Shown: piece after piece, positions 43,394 to 51,122 of the stretch | Layout: every line of letters begins with the position of its first letter | Numbering within the stretch: the stretch's first letter is position 1 | Assembly (NCBI RefSeq): GCF_016901775.1 | Contig: NZ_JACJKW010000002.1 | Span: forward strand, 98,845 to 162,844 | Source of the DNA: Intestinimonas butyriciproducens | Lineage (GTDB): Bacteria; Bacillota; Clostridia; Oscillospirales; Butyricicoccaceae | Direction: 5' to 3' | Length of the DNA: 64,000 nucleotides | The notes under the pieces: generated by a model | What the model was told of the DNA's origin: nothing | Database searches by the model: none | What the model saw: only the letters and a program-made list of their open reading frames with translations | Position numbers and translations under genes: made by a program

Positions 43394-43897
43394 ATGGATA
43401 AGGATTCTTTGATGTACGGCATGGATGTGTTGGATGAAATCAGCGGGGCGTTGGAGCCCATCGGCCTCACCGTACACAAATTGGATGTGGAGGAGACCCA
43501 GGGCCTGCCGGCGGGATTGATCGTCCCCACAGGGGAAAATCCCTCTTTCTCCGTCACCTGCCATGTGCTGCCCACTCACAAAGACCAGGTATCCACCACC
43601 TTTGTTCAGCTTTTTCTCCCTCTCACAGAGCCCTGTCCGGAAAAACAGGAGGAGATGGAGAAATTTGCAAAAGAATGCAACAGCCGGTTTTTGCTGGGCA
43701 CCATTTTTGTGTACCAAGATTGCCTGAGCATGAAATATGTCACCGCTCTGGAGCCCACCATCGCCCTGGAAGGGCCCCATTTCCAGGCGGCGGTGTTCGC
43801 CTTCTTGCAGCAGGCGGAGGAGATCGGAAAAAAGGCCCAGGCTCTGTGCCGGGGAGAGATCACTTTGGAGCAGGCCCTGGGTGAAAGCGCCCAGTAA
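43394..43897 (+). CDS. YbjN/secretion-chaperone-like protein, likely partner of the DUF4157 protein
   Basis: A 167-aa acidic protein with an alpha/beta layout like YbjN or type III secretion chaperones: helix MDVLDEISGALEPIG, strands LTVHKLDVEE and SFSVTCHVLP, helix EKQEEMEKFAKECNSRF, strands, and helix FQAAVFAFLQQAEEIGKKA. No signal or membrane segment is seen. It sits 15 bases before the putative effector gene, with strong ribosome sites on both, so a role in keeping the cargo soluble or loading it is likely (inference). An immunity role is less likely but possible. Confidence 0.65.
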   Translation: MDKDSLMYGMDVLDEISGALEPIGLTVHKLDVEETQGLPAGLIVPTGENPSFSVTCHVLPTHKDQVSTTFVQLFLPLTEPCPEKQEEMEKFAKECNSRFLLGTIFVYQDCLSMKYVTALEPTIALEGPHFQAAVFAFLQQAEEIGKKAQALCRGEITLEQALGESAQ

Positions 43898-43912
43898 CAG
43901 GAGGTGACAGCC

Positions 43913-46582
43913 ATGTTCGCACAGGACGAGCGAAAAGAAAGAAACACATTTCCTGCGCCCCAGAATGCTCAGGGAGGAACCACCTTGTTCCAGGTGTCCG
44001 ACAGCCGGGACGGGGCGGAAGCAAACGCCCGGCAGACGGCTGACAGCGTGATGGGCGGCGGCATTTTCCGGGAAGGAAGCGGCAGTTTTTCCCCGGGCGG
44101 CCAGGCACAGCTGTCCAATCTGGATCTGGCCGGGGCGGGCGAGAGCCTGCCCGCAGGGCTGCAGGGGCAGATGGAGCAGGCCATGGGCGCCGATTTTTCC
44201 CAGGTGCGGGTGCACACCGGCGCCGGAGCGGCCCGGGCCAGCAAACAGATTTCGGCCCGGGCATTCACCCGGGGGCAGGATCTGTATTTTGGACAGGGGA
44301 ATTATGATCCCCACAGCCAGGAAGGCCAGCACCTGATTGCCCATGAATTGGCTCATGTGGCCGCCGGAGACGGAGGAATCCACCGGGATCCCACCGGAAA
44401 CCAGGGCAATCAGGGCAACCAGGGGAATCAGGGCAATCAGGGAAACCAGGGAAACCAGGGGAATCAAGGAAACCAGCAAGCAAACCAGCCCTCTCCTGAA
44501 GAGGAGCGCCGGAACCAGGCCCTCCAGGAGATGAAGAAAACTACAGTACATGAACAACATGTCGTGGAGCGTGCCAACAGCCGGATTCAACAGGCCGGAG
44601 ATCAAGCCAGCATGATTGCTCAGGCCAGGAGCCGGGGCATCGTAACGGAAGACCTGAAAAAGAAAAAGGAAAATCTGGATCGTTCTCAGGACTCCATTGA
44701 ACGGGGGATCCCACGGCTTCAGCAAAACATCAGCGATTATCAGTCAGCCCAAAACGCTGTACAGAGCGCAAATCCTCAGGCGCAGGAGAGCGCAGAGCAG
44801 AAACAGGCGGTGGAAGATGCCCACAAGGTGAAGGAATCACTGGAAAAGACAAAAACCGATGTGGGGAATGCGCTGCAAGTCATGGAATTTGGCCTGGAAC
44901 AGGGCGGACTGAAGGACAGCAACCAGGAAGGAAGAGCTTTTTCCCAGCCGGTGCTCCACATGCTGAACAGTTCTGCCGGAGAGATGTTTATGGAGGCGGC
45001 GGCTCAAGTGCGCAAAAGCTCTGGCGGCAATAGCATCAAGGAAGCAGAAGACAGAGCGGCCAGCAGCGCTGAGGGGAAAAAACTGATGAAAGGCGAAGTG
45101 GATACCTGGGATACCCTTGAACAAGTCACAGGGGTTATTGGCCTGGGTGTGAGCGCCGTGGGAGACGCCAACAGTATGATCGCCGGCGGAACCGAGATCG
45201 ACGAGGCGGTAAAGGGGGAAGACAACACAAGCGAGGCATCTCAAGACGCAGCTGATTTTGCCAATACAATGGGCGCGGTTACCGATTCTCTGGGGGCTTT
45301 GGCAAGCACGGCCGGGGGTTTCATTGAGAGCAAACAGCTTGTCAGCCAGGAGAAGGCGCGCCATAAGAAGATACAGGATATGAAAAAAAGCAGCGCTGCT
45401 GCCGGAAAACTGCACTATATGGATAAAGCAGCCAGCATTGGCAATGTGGGAACCTGGACAGGGGTGGCTTCGGACTATGTGGGAGCCGGCAACTCCATCG
45501 GCGGCTTGGCCAAAGGCAAAGAATACGATGAGCAGAAGGGCAATGTGGCCAGCGTGGTGGGAGATAGCCTGGGGGTTGTGGGAAATACCATCGGGCTGGG
45601 TGTTGACAGCCATCAGGCCAAAAAACAGCATGATCAGGATGTTCGGGCCAAGGAAAATATGAGGCTTCTGGGCAATCAGCTGGAAAAAACCCTTCAAGGG
45701 AGTACCACTGGCCGTAGTGAAGTGATCCGTATGATATGCGAGCGCTTGAAAGCAAAAGTGTTCAACAAAAAGCAGAAATATTCCATAGCGGATCTCATCG
45801 ATGCGGCTATCGATGGCCGGCATCCTTCTACGCCCCGTCCCAGCAACCAGCAAGGGAACCCGGCGGGCAATCAGCAGAGCAACCCGCCGGGCAATCAGCA
45901 GAGCAACCCGCCGGGCAATCAGCAGAGCAACCCGCCGGGCAACCAGCAGGGGAACCAGAACACAACGGCGGCGGATTACACAAAACCGGAATTGGAGCCC
46001 AAGCAAAAAGCATTGCTTTACAGCCTGCGCATGTTGGAAGTAGGCCGAGAAAACAGCAAGACGGCTGCATCGGACAGCCGGTGGGATACAGCTCTTGATG
46101 TGATCGGAACCCTGGGCAGTTTGACCAGTCTGGCGGCCAGCATCACCCGCATGGCTGGCGGCAAGCTGGGCGGTGCTATTGTGGGCATGGTTTCCAATGT
46201 GATCGGCGCAGTTGGCACTGCGGTGGAAGCTGGAAGAACTGTACGGGGCGCCGGTGCAAGAGGAAAGCAGAAGGCACGGGACGAGCGTACAGCCAAGGTG
46301 GTAACATTCCGGGGTGCAATCAGGCAGATGGCCATGCTGCCTCCCCTGTCCTACGGAGCGCTCCAGATGGCGGCGCAAAATGGATTCCATTTGTCGGATG
46401 ATACCATGAATGCTGCTGAACAGTATGCCGCCGTGTTTGCTTCCCTGGAAGCGGCCAATGTAAACATGGTGGATTTCCTCTATGCTCTTCATACCGGTAA
46501 ATTTGGCGGAAAAGACGATCAGGGCAATGCAATCACTACAGAGAACAGTCTGAAGGCGGCATACAGTGCCATGGAATTTTGA
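43913..46582 (+). CDS. DUF4157 (eCIS core domain) protein, putative effector
   Basis: An 889-aa protein. The DUF4157 domain lies at about 75-150 (MGADFSQVRVHTGAGAARAS, then ARAFTRGQDLYFGQGNYDP) and ends with the zinc-protease-like HELAH at about 143-147. An NQG tandem tract follows (about 162-190), then charged helices, and three Gly/Ala-rich hydrophobic modules near 400-475, 500-570 and 720-785, each trailed by a basic stretch. A second repeat tract (NQQSNPPG) lies between modules two and three. DUF4157 marks cargo of contractile injection systems. The hydrophobic modules suggest membrane insertion (inference). ATG 43913 follows AGGAGG. Confidence 0.85.
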   Translation: MFAQDERKERNTFPAPQNAQGGTTLFQVSDSRDGAEANARQTADSVMGGGIFREGSGSFSPGGQAQLSNLDLAGAGESLPAGLQGQMEQAMGADFSQVRVHTGAGAARASKQISARAFTRGQDLYFGQGNYDPHSQEGQHLIAHELAHVAAGDGGIHRDPTGNQGNQGNQGNQGNQGNQGNQGNQGNQQANQPSPEEERRNQALQEMKKTTVHEQHVVERANSRIQQAGDQASMIAQARSRGIVTEDLKKKKENLDRSQDSIERGIPRLQQNISDYQSAQNAVQSANPQAQESAEQKQAVEDAHKVKESLEKTKTDVGNALQVMEFGLEQGGLKDSNQEGRAFSQPVLHMLNSSAGEMFMEAAAQVRKSSGGNSIKEAEDRAASSAEGKKLMKGEVDTWDTLEQVTGVIGLGVSAVGDANSMIAGGTEIDEAVKGEDNTSEASQDAADFANTMGAVTDSLGALASTAGGFIESKQLVSQEKARHKKIQDMKKSSAAAGKLHYMDKAASIGNVGTWTGVASDYVGAGNSIGGLAKGKEYDEQKGNVASVVGDSLGVVGNTIGLGVDSHQAKKQHDQDVRAKENMRLLGNQLEKTLQGSTTGRSEVIRMICERLKAKVFNKKQKYSIADLIDAAIDGRHPSTPRPSNQQGNPAGNQQSNPPGNQQSNPPGNQQSNPPGNQQGNQNTTAADYTKPELEPKQKALLYSLRMLEVGRENSKTAASDSRWDTALDVIGTLGSLTSLAASITRMAGGKLGGAIVGMVSNVIGAVGTAVEAGRTVRGAGARGKQKARDERTAKVVTFRGAIRQMAMLPPLSYGALQMAAQNGFHLSDDTMNAAEQYAAVFASLEAANVNMVDFLYALHTGKFGGKDDQGNAITTENSLKAAYSAMEF
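44399..44478 (+). repeat. NQG-encoding 9-bp tandem repeats in the effector gene
   Basis: Nine near-copies of a 9-bp unit (AACCAGGGC and variants) encode a flexible Asn-Gln-Gly linker directly after the DUF4157 domain. Confidence 0.9.
45844..45960 (+). repeat. 24-bp tandem repeats encoding NQQSNPPG in the effector gene
   Basis: Four to five copies of a 24-bp unit (AATCAGCAGAGCAACCCGCC plus GGGC), some identical, encode a Pro-rich flexible linker. Replication slippage could vary its length in frame. Confidence 0.9.
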
Positions 46583-46594
46583 TCCAAAGAAAAA

Positions 46595-46617
46595 GCCAGG
46601 GGGATTTTTCCCCCGGC
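46595..46617 (+). terminator. Hairpin after the effector gene
   Basis: GCC-A-GGGGG / CCCCC-GGC hairpin with a T-rich loop, 13 bases after the effector stop; no T-run follows, so termination is uncertain. Confidence 0.45.
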
Positions 46618-46619
46618 AT

Positions 46620-46646
46620 GAAAAAAGCGCCCCATCAGGGGCGCTG
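46620..46646 (-). terminator. Terminator of the small NHLP-like gene
   Basis: Read on the minus strand, AGCGCCCC / GGGGCGCT with a 4-base loop is followed by TTTTTTC, directly after the small gene's stop. Confidence 0.88.
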
Positions 46647-46653
46647 GCAGGAC

Positions 46654-46884
46654 TCACTGACACAGAACCTGGGCAAGTTCTTCCATGGAGAGCTTCTGGC
46701 CGGGCACCGCCAAAGGAAAGGCGGCTTCGTCCAAAGCGGTGAGATGAGCTTCATGGGCCTTGGCCAGGGTGTCAAAGGCTGAGATGGGATCCTCCTGGGC
46801 CAGGCGGGCAAAGTCCGGATCCTCCAGGCATTTTTGGTTGAAACGGTCCAACACCGTGTTGAGTTCCTGATCGGGCAGGGCCAT
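46654..46884 (-). CDS. Small acidic protein resembling an NHLP/Nif11-type leader peptide
   Basis: A 76-aa acidic protein starting at an ATG with AAGGAGG seven bases upstream. The segment CLEDPDFARLAQEDPISAF resembles the DPxF...L..DP pattern of nitrile-hydratase-like leader peptides (NHLP), and the end LSMEELAQVLCQ recalls Nif11-type leaders. No Gly-Gly-type cleavage site and no obvious core rich in Cys, Ser or Thr follow, though the final LCQ carries one Cys. It has its own promoter and terminator. An NHLM-type export operon starts 69 bases away in the opposite direction, which is what makes the leader interpretation interesting. A plain unknown small protein is the alternative. Confidence 0.6.
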   Translation of the reverse strand: MALPDQELNTVLDRFNQKCLEDPDFARLAQEDPISAFDTLAKAHEAHLTALDEAAFPLAVPGQKLSMEELAQVLCQ

Positions 46885-46907
46885 AGTGATGCCTCCTTTC
46901 AAGAAAA

Positions 46908-46936
46908 ATTATAGCAGACCGCGCCGGAGGGCGCAA
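46908..46936 (-). promoter_or_regulatory. Promoter of the small NHLP-like gene
   Basis: On the minus strand TGCTATAAT (extended -10, hexamer at 46908-46913) with TTGCGC 17 bases upstream (46931-46936). Confidence 0.65.
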
Positions 46937-46952
46937 GGAATTGGGTGAAGAA

Positions 46953-48086
46953 ATGAAACGGTTTTTGGCACTGATACTGTGTGCCCTGACCCTTTTGGGG
47001 GTGACGGGGTGCGACAGCTCCGATGCCGCCGCAGAAGGCGGAGATAAAAACATCAAGATCGCCATTTTGGATACCGAAGTGGTGTTTGAAGCGGATGACA
47101 GCTACATCAACGGCATTACCATGGCCATTGAGGATCTCAATGAGCTTTATGGAGATGAGGGCTACACCATCAGCTATGAGTTTTATGAGGATGGTTCGGT
47201 GTTTCAAACAGGGATGGAGGCGCTGAACCAGATCAGCGCCGATCCCTCCATTACGGCAGTGGTGGGTACTTCCTCTTTGAACATTCTGGATGTGGCCGCC
47301 GATGTGCTGGACAGCGCCGGAAAACTGCTTGTTACTTATTATAGCGCGCCGGACAGCCTGTTTGAAAATGGATACGCCTCCGTATTCCGCAACTGTTTCG
47401 GGGAGAGTGATCTGGGGACGGCCATTGCCTCGTATGCCGCTGAGCAGGAGGATATCCGCCGGGTGGCGATCTATCACAGCGACACCAGCTATGAACGGAA
47501 CATGGTCCGGGGATTTCTCCGGGGCCTGGAGGGAACCGGCACCCAGGTAGTGGATGTGGCCATCACCACCCCGGTGGAGGATGAACTGGATGCCATGTTG
47601 GATAAGTGGCAGGTGCTGGGGGTGGACACCGTGTTTGTCAGCCAGTATCTGGGTGAGGATGCCTTTGGCATTCTTCGCCGGGTACGGCACAGAAATCCCC
47701 AGATCAATATACTGGGAGACTTTTCTTTCGACTACACCGACTTTCTGCTGGCCGCTGCCGATGTGAGTGATGATATCTATATCGCCACACCCATTCCTCT
47801 GGAGCCCAGTGAGAAGGTGGATGATTTTTACACCCGTTACCGGGAAAAGTACGGAGCTGAGCCTACTCAATGGGCGATTCAGCTTTATGACTCGGTGCGT
47901 ATGATCGGAGATACTGCAGTCCGGATCGGCAGTACCGACCCCCAGGATATTGCCCAGGCTTTGCGCAAGGATGGCTACAAAGGCATTGGCGGCACCATCA
48001 CTTTTGACGATCAGGGACGGCTGACAGGCCGGACTCCCCGGATTATGGTGTCCAAAGACGGTATGTTCAGTTATATAGAGGAGTGA
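46953..48086 (+). CDS. Solute-binding lipoprotein (branched-chain amino acid type fold)
   Basis: A 377-aa surface lipoprotein. The signal peptide ends in the lipobox LLGVTGC. The mature part has the periplasmic-binding fold type I of leucine/amide-binding proteins: IKIAILDTEVVFEADDSYING, ITAVVGTSSLNILDVAADVL, RRVAIYHSDTSYERNMVRGF and VDTVFVSQYLGEDAFGILRR. No matching amino-acid permease genes are near; the next genes are an export-type adaptor and ABC proteins. It may therefore sense a ligand rather than feed an importer (inference). ATG 46953 starts the signal peptide; a TTG at 46941 adds four residues. Confidence 0.88.
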   Translation: MKRFLALILCALTLLGVTGCDSSDAAAEGGDKNIKIAILDTEVVFEADDSYINGITMAIEDLNELYGDEGYTISYEFYEDGSVFQTGMEALNQISADPSITAVVGTSSLNILDVAADVLDSAGKLLVTYYSAPDSLFENGYASVFRNCFGESDLGTAIASYAAEQEDIRRVAIYHSDTSYERNMVRGFLRGLEGTGTQVVDVAITTPVEDELDAMLDKWQVLGVDTVFVSQYLGEDAFGILRRVRHRNPQINILGDFSFDYTDFLLAAADVSDDIYIATPIPLEPSEKVDDFYTRYREKYGAEPTQWAIQLYDSVRMIGDTAVRIGSTDPQDIAQALRKDGYKGIGGTITFDDQGRLTGRTPRIMVSKDGMFSYIEE

Positions 48087-48091
48087 GCGCC

Positions 48092-48973
48092 ATGGATCAT
48101 CAGCAAATTTTCATCCGTTCTCCCCGCCGAGAAGACAGTGCTCCGGCAGCAGGCCGTTTTTCCGTGGCGCCGCCAGCGGCTTTTCTGGCAGGACTTTGCC
48201 TGCTCATCGCCGCAGTGGGGGCAGTGGCCTGGTGCTTTTTGGGCACAGTCACCCGCAGCATCGGGGTCACCGGCATTGTTTTTCCTCACTATGGTATCAA
48301 GCAGGTGAACAGCCAGGTTTCCGGTATTGTGTCCTATCTTCAGGTGGAAGTGGGAGAAGAGGTAGAGGCTGGGGATCTGATCGCCATCATTCCCCAGCAG
48401 GAACTTCTGCAGCAAATGGAGCAGGCCCATCAGCAGGGCGACCAGGCCTGGCTGGACAGCTTGTATGAAGAATATCAGGCGGTTTCCATGATCTATACAC
48501 CGGTGTCCGGCCGGGTGGTGGATCTGGTGCAGGAGGGAAGTGCTGTGGAAGCGGGTGACCTGATCGTAGGCGTCACCAATGCCGATTCCACCACCAATGA
48601 AACTGAGATCCGGGCTTATATTCCCTCCACAGTGGCTCAGTCCATTCAGAAGGGCATGGAAGTGCGGGTGTATCCCAATACCTCGGACACCGAAAGCTAT
48701 GGCTATGTCCAGGGCATGGTGAGCAATATCTATGATTATCCCATCACCGAAACCGATATCAGTCAGACCCTGGGCCGGTTCTATACCAGCCAGATTATCC
48801 CTCAGAATGAAAACATTGTGGAAGTGCGCATCACTTTGGTAGGCGGTGTCGAAGGCAGCACAGGAGCCTGGGCCCGGGCCGAAGGCGGCAGCATCGCCAT
48901 CGACACGGGGATGCTCTGTGAGATGGATGTGGTGGTGGAAGAGATGACCCCCTGGCAGTTCCTCAGATCCTGA
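48092..48973 (+). CDS. HlyD-like adaptor of an NHLM-type export system
   Basis: A 293-aa membrane-fusion-type protein. One TM helix lies at about 30-50 (FLAGLCLLIAAVGAVAWCF), followed by a lipoyl/barrel-sandwich domain (GIVFPHYGIKQVNSQVSGIV, VSYLQVEVGEEVEAGDLIAI), a very short hairpin, the second lipoyl half (IYTPVSGRVVDLVQEGSAVEAGDLI) and a beta-barrel domain. This matches HlyD-like proteins of NHLP export systems. The ATG at 48092 has GAGGAG seven bases upstream. It overlaps nothing but lies five bases after the lipoprotein stop, so both are in one operon. Confidence 0.87.
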   Translation: MDHQQIFIRSPRREDSAPAAGRFSVAPPAAFLAGLCLLIAAVGAVAWCFLGTVTRSIGVTGIVFPHYGIKQVNSQVSGIVSYLQVEVGEEVEAGDLIAIIPQQELLQQMEQAHQQGDQAWLDSLYEEYQAVSMIYTPVSGRVVDLVQEGSAVEAGDLIVGVTNADSTTNETEIRAYIPSTVAQSIQKGMEVRVYPNTSDTESYGYVQGMVSNIYDYPITETDISQTLGRFYTSQIIPQNENIVEVRITLVGGVEGSTGAWARAEGGSIAIDTGMLCEMDVVVEEMTPWQFLRS

Positions 48974-48986
48974 GAAGGAAGGTGAA

Positions 48987-51122
48987 ATGGTGAAAAACAG
49001 CCGGCTGATGGGGCAGGAGGAGCTGGTGCTCCAGACCTCCCCGGAGGAAAACGGAAAAGCGGCCCTGGCCATGATCCTGGCTTACTTCGGGAAAACAGTC
49101 ACCATGGAGGAGTTGGGCGGTCCCATTCACAATGCGGCGGAACTGGTGTCCGCTGCTCAGGAGCAGGGCCTGGCAGTCCGGGGATTGCGCATGACGGTGG
49201 AGGAGATGGAAAAAGCGCCTCTGCCCCTCATTGCTCATTGGCGTTTCCGCGCTTTTGTGGTGGTGACCAAAGTGAAAGGGAACAGGGTGTGGATTTCCAG
49301 CCCGGAGGAGGGCTTTCTGATTCTGTCCCGGAAGGAATTTCAGCAGGGCTTCACCGGTGTGGCCCTGTGCTTTGCTCTGCCTGGGGAAAAAACGCTGGAG
49401 TCGTCCGACAGTGACAGCGATGGAGAAAAAGACAAAAAGCCCTCAGCTGTGCAGAAGCCTGCCCGGAAAAAGACAGAAAAAGAGAAAGGCGGCATCAGAG
49501 AAATGCTGCCCCCGGCTGCACTGGCGCTGCTGGGAATGATTCAAGTGTTTATCGCTGCAGGATATGGTCTGCTGGCCATTTTGTGCCGCCGGTTGGCCAT
49601 GGGGCTGTCTGCGCCTCAGCAGGTTCACGGAGTGGGCTTGTGCCTGCTTATCGCCGGGCTGCTGCTGGCGTTGGGAGGTGTGGAGATATTCCAGACCTGG
49701 ATTGTTCACCGGGGCCGTGAAAAAAAGAGACGAGAGAGCCGCCGGATTCTGGAGGAGAAGATGGAAGAAATCAATCCGGCCCGTTTGCGGCCGGTGCATC
49801 CTTTCCGGCTGCTTCAGGGGGTGCGGGCTTATAAAGGCATCCCCCAGGCACAGGCCCGGCAGCTCTTGGCCTGGACACGGTTGGTGGCTGGCGGCTTTTG
49901 TCTTTTGTGGATGGCTGTACAGGATGTGGGCGCTTTTGGAGCGGCTGCCGTGGTGATGGCGGTATACAGTGGTGTGTGCCTGGCCTGTGCACGCAGCGCC
50001 TATGGAGAAATGCAGCAAAGCCGTCTCCACGGATTTGCTGTTCAGGTATTGGCTCAGGAAGATCTGTCCCGTCTGGAGGAAGCCAAGCTGCGGGGGGAGA
50101 ATATCTCCCTGAGCCACCGGTGGCTGAGCCGGGCAGCTGCTTCCCCTGCTCTTAAAATGAGCATGATCAAGGGAGAAGGTTGGTATTTCGGTGCCGCTTT
50201 GCTGCTGCTTTGCGTCTTTGGGGCCAGCCTGATGGGGATGCTTATGGGACATAGCGGCACAGCTGATCTGCTGGGATGCATGGCCATGGCGGCCGGAGCA
50301 GCCAGCGCCATGGGGGCGCTGCCGGAACTGCTGAGCGCCCGTCTGGAGGAAAAAGCCGCGGGTCAGGCCATTGGCCTGGCATTTCCCAGGGAGGTAGCCC
50401 AGGAAGGGGATGTCCAGAACCGTTATGCCCAGTCCCTCACCTTGCAGAATGTTTCGGTGCAGCCGGAAGGCTGGGATACACCAGTGCGGGGGATCACCTT
50501 TACGCTCCGCCGGGGAGAAGTTCTGGGGGTATTGTCCCAGGAACCGGTAGGCCAGGCTCTGGCCCAGGTGATGGCCGGACTTCGTTCCCCTGTGCAGGGA
50601 GAAGTTTATCTGGACAGCCGGGATATGGCTAAGGAAAACAGCCAGGATGTGTTTCAGAATGTGATGATGCTGGGGGGAAGCCTGCCCTTTTCCCAGGGAA
50701 CGGTGCGGGAAAATATCGCCGCCCAAAAAGAGAATGTCTCCGACCAGGCCGTGGCAGAAGCGGCTTCCCAGGCCCTGCTTCACCAACGCATCCTTCAGCA
50801 TAAAGAAGGATATGATACCCCGGTGCGGGACCTGTCCCGGGGAGAGCAGGTGCTGCTGGAGTTTGCACGGGCTTTTGTGCGAGGTACGCCCTTTCTGATT
50901 TGCCCCGGCCTGACATGCGGACTTTCCCGGGAGACCGAAAGGGAGCTGCTTTCCAGTCTGCGGCAGCAGGGAATCGGCATCGTGCTGCTGACACAGGACC
51001 GGGGGCTGCTGCGACAATGCGACATTGCCTGCCGCATTGAAAAGGGCCGGATGACCCTGCGGGAGCGGGGAGAATTTGTGGAGGAGGATGAGGATGCCTA
51101 TGGAAATGAGCCCAAGGGATGA
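48987..51122 (+). CDS. NHLM-type C39-ABC transporter with all catalytic motifs lost
   Basis: A 711-aa protein with the order of NHLP peptidase/permease/ATPase exporters. The C39-like domain (about 1-130) keeps family landmarks (ALAMILAYFG, LPLIAHW, FTGVALCF) but the catalytic Cys is Asn (EENGKAA), the His is Ala (RAFVVV) and the Asp is Ser (ISSPEEG). TM helices follow from about 170. The nucleotide-binding domain (about 480-700) has no Walker A (SQEPVGQAL), Walker B ends PG instead of DE (FLICPGLTCGL), and the switch His is Gln; only LSRGE resembles the signature. It should neither cleave nor hydrolyse. The fold is intact and the frame is open, so it is not a simple pseudogene. Confidence 0.82.
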   Translation: MVKNSRLMGQEELVLQTSPEENGKAALAMILAYFGKTVTMEELGGPIHNAAELVSAAQEQGLAVRGLRMTVEEMEKAPLPLIAHWRFRAFVVVTKVKGNRVWISSPEEGFLILSRKEFQQGFTGVALCFALPGEKTLESSDSDSDGEKDKKPSAVQKPARKKTEKEKGGIREMLPPAALALLGMIQVFIAAGYGLLAILCRRLAMGLSAPQQVHGVGLCLLIAGLLLALGGVEIFQTWIVHRGREKKRRESRRILEEKMEEINPARLRPVHPFRLLQGVRAYKGIPQAQARQLLAWTRLVAGGFCLLWMAVQDVGAFGAAAVVMAVYSGVCLACARSAYGEMQQSRLHGFAVQVLAQEDLSRLEEAKLRGENISLSHRWLSRAAASPALKMSMIKGEGWYFGAALLLLCVFGASLMGMLMGHSGTADLLGCMAMAAGAASAMGALPELLSARLEEKAAGQAIGLAFPREVAQEGDVQNRYAQSLTLQNVSVQPEGWDTPVRGITFTLRRGEVLGVLSQEPVGQALAQVMAGLRSPVQGEVYLDSRDMAKENSQDVFQNVMMLGGSLPFSQGTVRENIAAQKENVSDQAVAEAASQALLHQRILQHKEGYDTPVRDLSRGEQVLLEFARAFVRGTPFLICPGLTCGLSRETERELLSSLRQQGIGIVLLTQDRGLLRQCDIACRIEKGRMTLRERGEFVEEDEDAYGNEPKG

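Noticed and set aside
14237..46582. The core region considered as an integrated prophage
   Set aside because: There are tail, baseplate and AAA+ genes but no capsid, portal, terminase, integrase or lysis genes; DUF4255, DUF4280 and DUF4157 proteins mark it as an injection system.
48987..51122. The C39-ABC gene considered as a plain pseudogene
   Set aside because: The 711-codon frame is intact, has a good ribosome site, overlaps its partner gene and keeps structural positions; only catalytic motifs are changed.
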